From assembly GCA_907164885.2 (NCBI GenBank), contig OU015496.1, positions 182,003,374 through 182,067,373 on the forward strand: a DNA stretch of 64,000 nt, written 5' to 3'. This document shows positions 1 to 64,000 of this stretch, in pieces. Both the position numbers and the translations under genes were made by a program. Below the pieces are notes generated by a model. That model saw only the letters and a program-made list of their open reading frames with translations, was not told the DNA's origin and did no database searches. Each line of letters starts with the position of its first letter. The first letter of the stretch is position 1. The stretch is from Dolomedes plantarius. Taxonomy: Eukaryota > Arthropoda > Arachnida > Araneae > Dolomedidae.

Positions 1-39
1 ACAGGGAAGAAAAAAGGATGAAAATCCTTCAACTATACT

Positions 40-1490
40 TCAAATATCAAAAAAAAAAAAGAAAAATAGTAAGGAAATATGATTCTGAGTACCTGAAATT
101 AGAATTTACGTGGAATTATTACAAGACTAATCGTTGTCCACAATGTGTTATTTGCTGTAAAGTTCTTATGAAAGAGAGTATGAGACCAAATAAATTACTC
201 TAGAACATTGAGAGAAAGCATGTAGATTTTAAAGAAAAACCTCTTCATTTTTTTAAAAGCAGGCTAGAAGAGTTAAATTCTTTGACACTTTTTGATTTCA
301 CATGTATTAATCCACAAAATTGAATTAATTTGAATATCCAATGAGACAATTTCTCACAGAATAGATAAAATGTCTGAGTAGGTAAATGATCAGCTCATCA
401 ACAGAGTTAAAGCAAGTAAATTTTTTTCTCTCTTATTGGATGAGTCAAAAAACATAAGCCTTGTCTCAGTTGATTGTGTTTATCCAATAAAGATGGAATG
501 ATGAGCCTCATGAAGATGTATTACTTTGTGATCCAATTATTCAAAGTACTAGTAAGGAAATCTTCACCAGATTCATCTTACTTATGTTTAATTGAAAGAA
601 CTGCACTGGGTAAACTGTGTTTTACATGTACAGATGGTGAACAGGTGATTTGTAGTAAAAATAGTGTTGTGGTAGACATCAATGAATTTAATCTGAATAT
701 GTCATAGACTCACTTTAGTCTTCATAGAGTAGTACTAGTAACCTAGCATATCTCAGACAATTTGAAATGTGTTTTAAACACTGTTGTTAAAATTGTATAT
801 TTCATCATAAGAAAACCACTAAAATCATGCTTATTTAAAAACTATTTGGGGAGATGGGAAGTTTACTAAATCTCTTTTATATACTGAAGTATATTGGCTG
901 TCTAGGGAGAAAGTGCTAGCAAGACTTGTCAAACACTGTAAAGAAGCCATTTTTTAATGGAATAAACAATTGCGCAAAATCTTTGCATTATGAGTGATTT
1001 GTACTTAGCATACTTATTTGACAGATATATTTTCAAAGTTGAACAAACTAAATTTATACCTATAGGGAATGAATGGTACTGATTTATTTGGGGTACATGA
1101 TAAAATTAGAGGTGTTAAAAAATTTTGTTCAGGGGAACAAAGTACTAAAAACCAAAAGTATGATTGTAGTTTCTGCAATAATTACATATTTAGGTTCATT
1201 GGAAGAAAACTGATCATTATTTAGGTGAAGAAATGAAAAATTGTGAGAAAGAATCTTTATTATAAATCAATTTCAAAGTGATATTCTGGCCACTGGTATG
1301 TCTACAAAGGTTGACAAAGAATTAACTGATTTGTCAGAGAATTCTAAATTGAAAATGAGTTTAAACTAAAAAATTGATGCAGTTTTGGCAAACACAGTTT
1401 CAACATGCTGCGTCCTTTCACTACTTTATACATGTATGAAGTTCAATTTTCTGCAATGATAGGAATTAAAAATAATTTTTAAACAAACTT
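40..1490 (+). pseudogene. Decayed hAT (ZBED-type) transposase
   Basis: Fragments of a BED-finger hAT transposase occur in order over 1.4 kb. First RKYDSEYLKLEFTW and the finger CPQC with ERKHVDFKEKPLHFFK, broken by an in-frame TAG at 200-202. Then SKFFSLLLDES, LSQLIVF, a CTDG motif in another frame, RKPLKSCLFKN, EVYWLSREKVLARL near 886-930, and a C-terminal YMYEVQFSAM near 1425-1460 (hATC dimerisation region). Many frameshifts and stops mean no function is expected. Domain order is as in ZBED5-like hAT proteins. No TIR or TSD was recognised, and the left end may lie outside the window. It sits in the ATP8A intron upstream of the first visible exon. Confidence 0.8.
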
Positions 1491-1766
1491 CAATTATTGA
1501 ATATCTTATATTTAAGCATGTTGTTGATGTGAATATCAAAGATGTCATGAGTTAAAATAGAAAATAAGCACATTCTTCACATAAACCTAATATAAATATG
1601 ATCAATAAATTTTTATATTACTTTTACATGTATTATGTATTTAACAAAAACTTAGCAATATTTATTTCACCTCCTCTCCCCCCCCCCCCCCCCTCCAGTG
1701 TTTTTTGTTATATTTTGAATTATCTTTAATCCTACATATTAATATATTTTTTTAAATAAATTTCAG

Positions 1767-60675
<58,909 letters not shown>

Positions 60676-61440
60676 GCTGCTTTAAAGAAGAACATCTTAT
60701 TCTTCTTTATTTATTCTGAGGATACATGGTTGATCATTCCATAATAGCAAGAACTGACACTCTGGCACTGGTATTATCATGATATATTTATAATATGTGG
60801 TGAGATGCAAATGCTATAACTACAAGCATTATCTTGTGGTGGAAGGAAATACTTAAGGTGTTCACACCAGATTTATTTAGTCTAATTTATTTTCATTTAG
60901 TTGTTTACATGTTTTGATTTTAATTTTGAAATTTCCATGACCTATTTAAATCAAAAATGGACACAATGTATTGAAACTTTATTTTGTATTCTGGTGCGAA
61001 CAGTTGTAAGTTTGCTGTGATACATTTTCAGGTTTTGTATCAATAACATTGGTATTTTTAAAACATTGAGGAGAAGATTATGTGCCACAGATAGGAGGAA
61101 TCAAATTATGTATGTATCTATATAAATATCTAGGCAAGTTGGGCTATATTATGTTGATGGGATTACTAAATTTATTTACTAGATGCACTTTAAATGTTTC
61201 CATTTGCAGTTTGAATCAAATATTGTAAATGCGTGTTTTATTCAGTTATTGAAAAGATTCATTGTTTTTGCTCTTGTTGTGTACCCAAAAATGTCTTAAA
61301 AAGATAGGGTGAAGTTCCATGTGATTGTAATTTTCCTCAGTCATTAATTTAAAGTGTTGAATTTACATTATGTGCAATTATTATGATATTGTTCTGGTGG
61401 CTCAGCCAATAAAAGCTTACAAGAGCTTGGTTTTGTTAAT
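60676..61440 (+). other. 3' UTR, first likely polyadenylation region
   Basis: Non-coding sequence follows the stop. The first canonical AATAAA is at 61408-61413, followed within 30 nt by a GT-rich stretch (gcttggttttgtt). This is the simplest candidate end. Later signals lie at 61757-61762, 63056-63061 and 63911-63916, so longer 3' UTR forms are possible. Confidence 0.5.
61408..61413 (+). terminator. AATAAA polyadenylation signal
   Basis: It is a canonical hexamer about 730 nt after the stop codon, with GT-rich sequence downstream. It is a position-based inference; RNA evidence would decide between this and later signals. Confidence 0.4.
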
Positions 61441-64000
61441 AACTGTGGGCTTTGAGGATATAATAATTACATCCTATTGTGTATGTAACAGGAGAAAAAA
61501 GTTGCTGAGAAGTTTGTTAATATGAAGGTTGAAAAAAGGAGGTATGAAATTAGTAATTAATATTAGCTAATATGAAATAATTTTTTTCTGTCCAGGTTGA
61601 TGCAAATTGGTTTTATTGACTTGACAAAGTAACTGTGCTTTATATCTTGAGAGTTTCATGTTGAAATGCTATTTTTTTATTTGATATCAATTCAGAATTA
61701 ATTTGATAGACTTTTACCTATGATTTTTGAATCTATGGACTTACATATGACGTGTGAATAAATATAAAAGTTTATCAATGTATTTTTTTTTTTAAATGCT
61801 GACACATTCATGATTTGTTTTAAGATGGTATGAAAGATATCTAAAGCTGAGTGAAAATATTAATGTGTAATTAGTAAAGTGGTATTTCTGTTTTAAAAAT
61901 AGGACTATAAATAATGTGTTTAGGGTATTGTTTTGGATTTTATTTATTCTAGACTTTTTCCCATCAAGAGATTGAAAGTATATGTATATAAAAAGAGAAA
62001 TTTAATATAACAGCAAACTGAAAATGGGTTTTTCAACACAAGGGGAATAGTGGCACATATTCTACTTTTCATATGCTTTACATATCTATGCCATTGTTAT
62101 TGAGATTTTATTAGTTAGAATTTCATACATAAAATTACACTTTTATCTTTCAAATGGAAGTTTGGTGTTCCAATTCCTTAATATCTATAATGTTACTCTT
62201 TTTAAATTTTCAAAACATATATGTGCAGCTTTGATTCAGATGCCTCTGTAAGATTTTGGAAAGTGTCAGTCATTATTTTTGAAAACGTGTGTGAATGTTT
62301 CCCCTTATAGCATAAAGCAGTGGACTCTCAATTATTTAAAAGTTTTCTTGTATTTACCTTTAAAAACATTAAAATAGTGTTTGTTATTAGGGATCTTCTA
62401 TCAAGTTCACTTATATTTAAATATGGTATTACTACAAAAGTTGCTTGATATTGTAAAATAAAATCTTGTGAAGTAAAAATAATCCTTTCAAGGTGTAAAA
62501 TATCTGTTTATAAAGCTTATAATATGTATTACTGGAAATATTCAAATTGATAAAAAGGTAAATATGCTATTATTAACATTCACTTGTAAATTTCATATTA
62601 GTATTATTTTGTATTTTGTTTTCTTTTCTTTGTAAGCTATGTTTTGTATGAATACTTATTACTTTATTCTTTCACAGTGGTTGAAGAATAAGGAACCATA
62701 ATGTGTTTGCCTTGCTAATTAAATATTTTGTTATTAAACAAAAGATAGGTTTACAACTATATAACATTAAACATTTAAATACAAAATATCCTGATAAAAA
62801 TATTTTTATTAGGATACAATTGTATTCAAATTGACTTGTAACACATTCAAAAGTTTTTTAGAAATTTTTACATATTTTTTTACTTAAAAGAAATTCTTGG
62901 CTTCTTTGATTTGTTGGATATATAGTGTTATTTGTTATTCCAAATTGTGGAAGTATATTATTTCTTAATCTAATTTTATAATGTCCAGTTTCAAAATTGA
63001 CAATTAGTATATTCAATGCAAAAGATTGTAAAAGACTAATTTCCTCTTACTAGTAAATAAACTGTAATTGTATTTGCCCCTTGTGTCTGACAATTTAATC
63101 GAGGTTCATAAATTTAAGGCCACATATTTGCTCTCTTTTTACATATGCAATGGATAGAAAAAATATTCTCTAAAAACATTTGAATAGTTGAGAGTCTGTT
63201 GTGTAAGCACCTTGTAAAAAAGAAAAAAAAGTCATTTGTGCAAGGACAGTAAGTTCCTCATTAAATGCATTCCAATTTTTAAAAGAAATGTTCTTTGCAA
63301 ATGTTCATGTGTGTGTCATAAAAAATTCTACAAAATACATAGATGATTAAATTATGTGAAACTGTTATAATTGTTAGATTTTTATATGTTATCAGTGTTG
63401 CTTTATGCAGCTGGGACTTCTAATATTGTTGAAGATGTAGTGTAATGACTTTTAAAAGTTTTTGATAAGTGTTGGTTGAATTAGCACAAGTATTGTTTAG
63501 TATCTGTTGTCTCTTTTTTTTTTCTTTCTTGTAGTTTCATTTTATACCTAGTCATTTGCTTTAATATTTGAGTGCTATATCCTTTTTTTCCTTTTTTTTT
63601 ACTTTTATGGGTATTTTAGCTTATTTGTTGTTTATTTGCACTTTATTTAAATATTTACAGCCATGTTATTTGACTTTTTGTAATTGTATTGATGAAATGA
63701 CGAAGTCAATACTGTCAGTATCTGTATAAGTGTCCAGATGTTATACTTTTAAAAAGGGATGGAATAATGTAATAAGAAATTAAAATTGAGAGAAAATTTT
63801 AAAATGTATGTTAATCACTATTATATTTCAGTTTTATTTTAAAATTGACCATATAATATTTTACCTTGCAAAATCTTTGAAATTCTGCATTATAAATATA
63901 TGCTATGTATAATAAATTATCTTATTGTATTTTATATGTAAAAATACTTTGTACATATGCTCAATTTTGTTATGTATGAAATATAGAATTTTCATGCTTT
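61441..64000. other. Distal 3' UTR or intergenic flank
   Basis: This is very AT-rich sequence with AATAAA at 61757, 63056 and 63911 and no recognisable exon, ORF or delimited repeat. It could be an alternative long 3' UTR or intergenic DNA. Confidence 0.5.

Overview
The window is AT-rich animal DNA holding one gene on the + strand: the 3' part of a class 4 P-type ATPase (phospholipid flippase) of the ATP8A1/ATP8A2 group. I traced 38 exons from 1767 to the stop codon at 60673-60675. They total 3183 nt (1060 residues plus stop), and every intron I placed is GT-AG with consistent phase. The first visible exon falls at the M1/M2 region, so roughly the first 80-90 residues and the promoter lie upstream of the window. 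All catalytic signatures are intact: DGET, PISL, DKTGT, KGAD, TGDK, GDGAND, and the C-terminal GYAFSQ motif. The gene looks functional.

The organism is a metazoan. The invertebrate-like protein (short nucleotide-domain insertion), low GC, and repeat mix (Tc1/mariner, Tigger/pogo, hAT, piggyBac, Helitron, tRNA-SINE, RNase H-bearing non-LTR elements) suggest an arthropod, perhaps a chelicerate. That lineage call is an inference.

Coding sequence is only about 5% of the window. The introns hold a dense population of transposable elements, several of which I could delimit to the base by target-site duplications (TSDs). 1-1766: decayed BED-finger hAT transposase. Intron 2: Helitron-like element and a Tigger-type terminal palindrome. 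Intron 3: THAP-domain element with inverted repeats, an RNase H fragment, and a second RNase H retroelement split by a 5'-truncated retroelement tail. Intron 5: repeat with a hammerhead-like motif. Introns 6 and 12: hAT elements. Intron 14: almost complete mariner. Intron 21: triplicated 5' splice site, then a 2.7 kb TTAA-flanked element containing two hAT insertions. Intron 22: Helitron and a Tigger element resembling vertebrate MER2. Intron 24: 53-bp minisatellite made of 3' splice-site sequence. Intron 26: hAT MITE and tRNA-SINE. Introns 33 and 34: Tigger elements, a perfect palindrome, and an LTR-like block. Intron 35: SINE and piggyBac-like MITE. Intron 36: Helitron end. Intron 37: Tigger, hAT MITE, long hairpin, SINE, mariner-type MITE. 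From 60676 on is 3' UTR and flank with several AATAAA signals.

I found no second host gene, no host tRNA or rRNA gene, no CRISPR and no operon. The most interesting signals are the MER2-like element (possible horizontal transfer), the splice-site minisatellite, the triplicated donor, and the nested insertions with exact TSDs. I saw no new multi-gene system.
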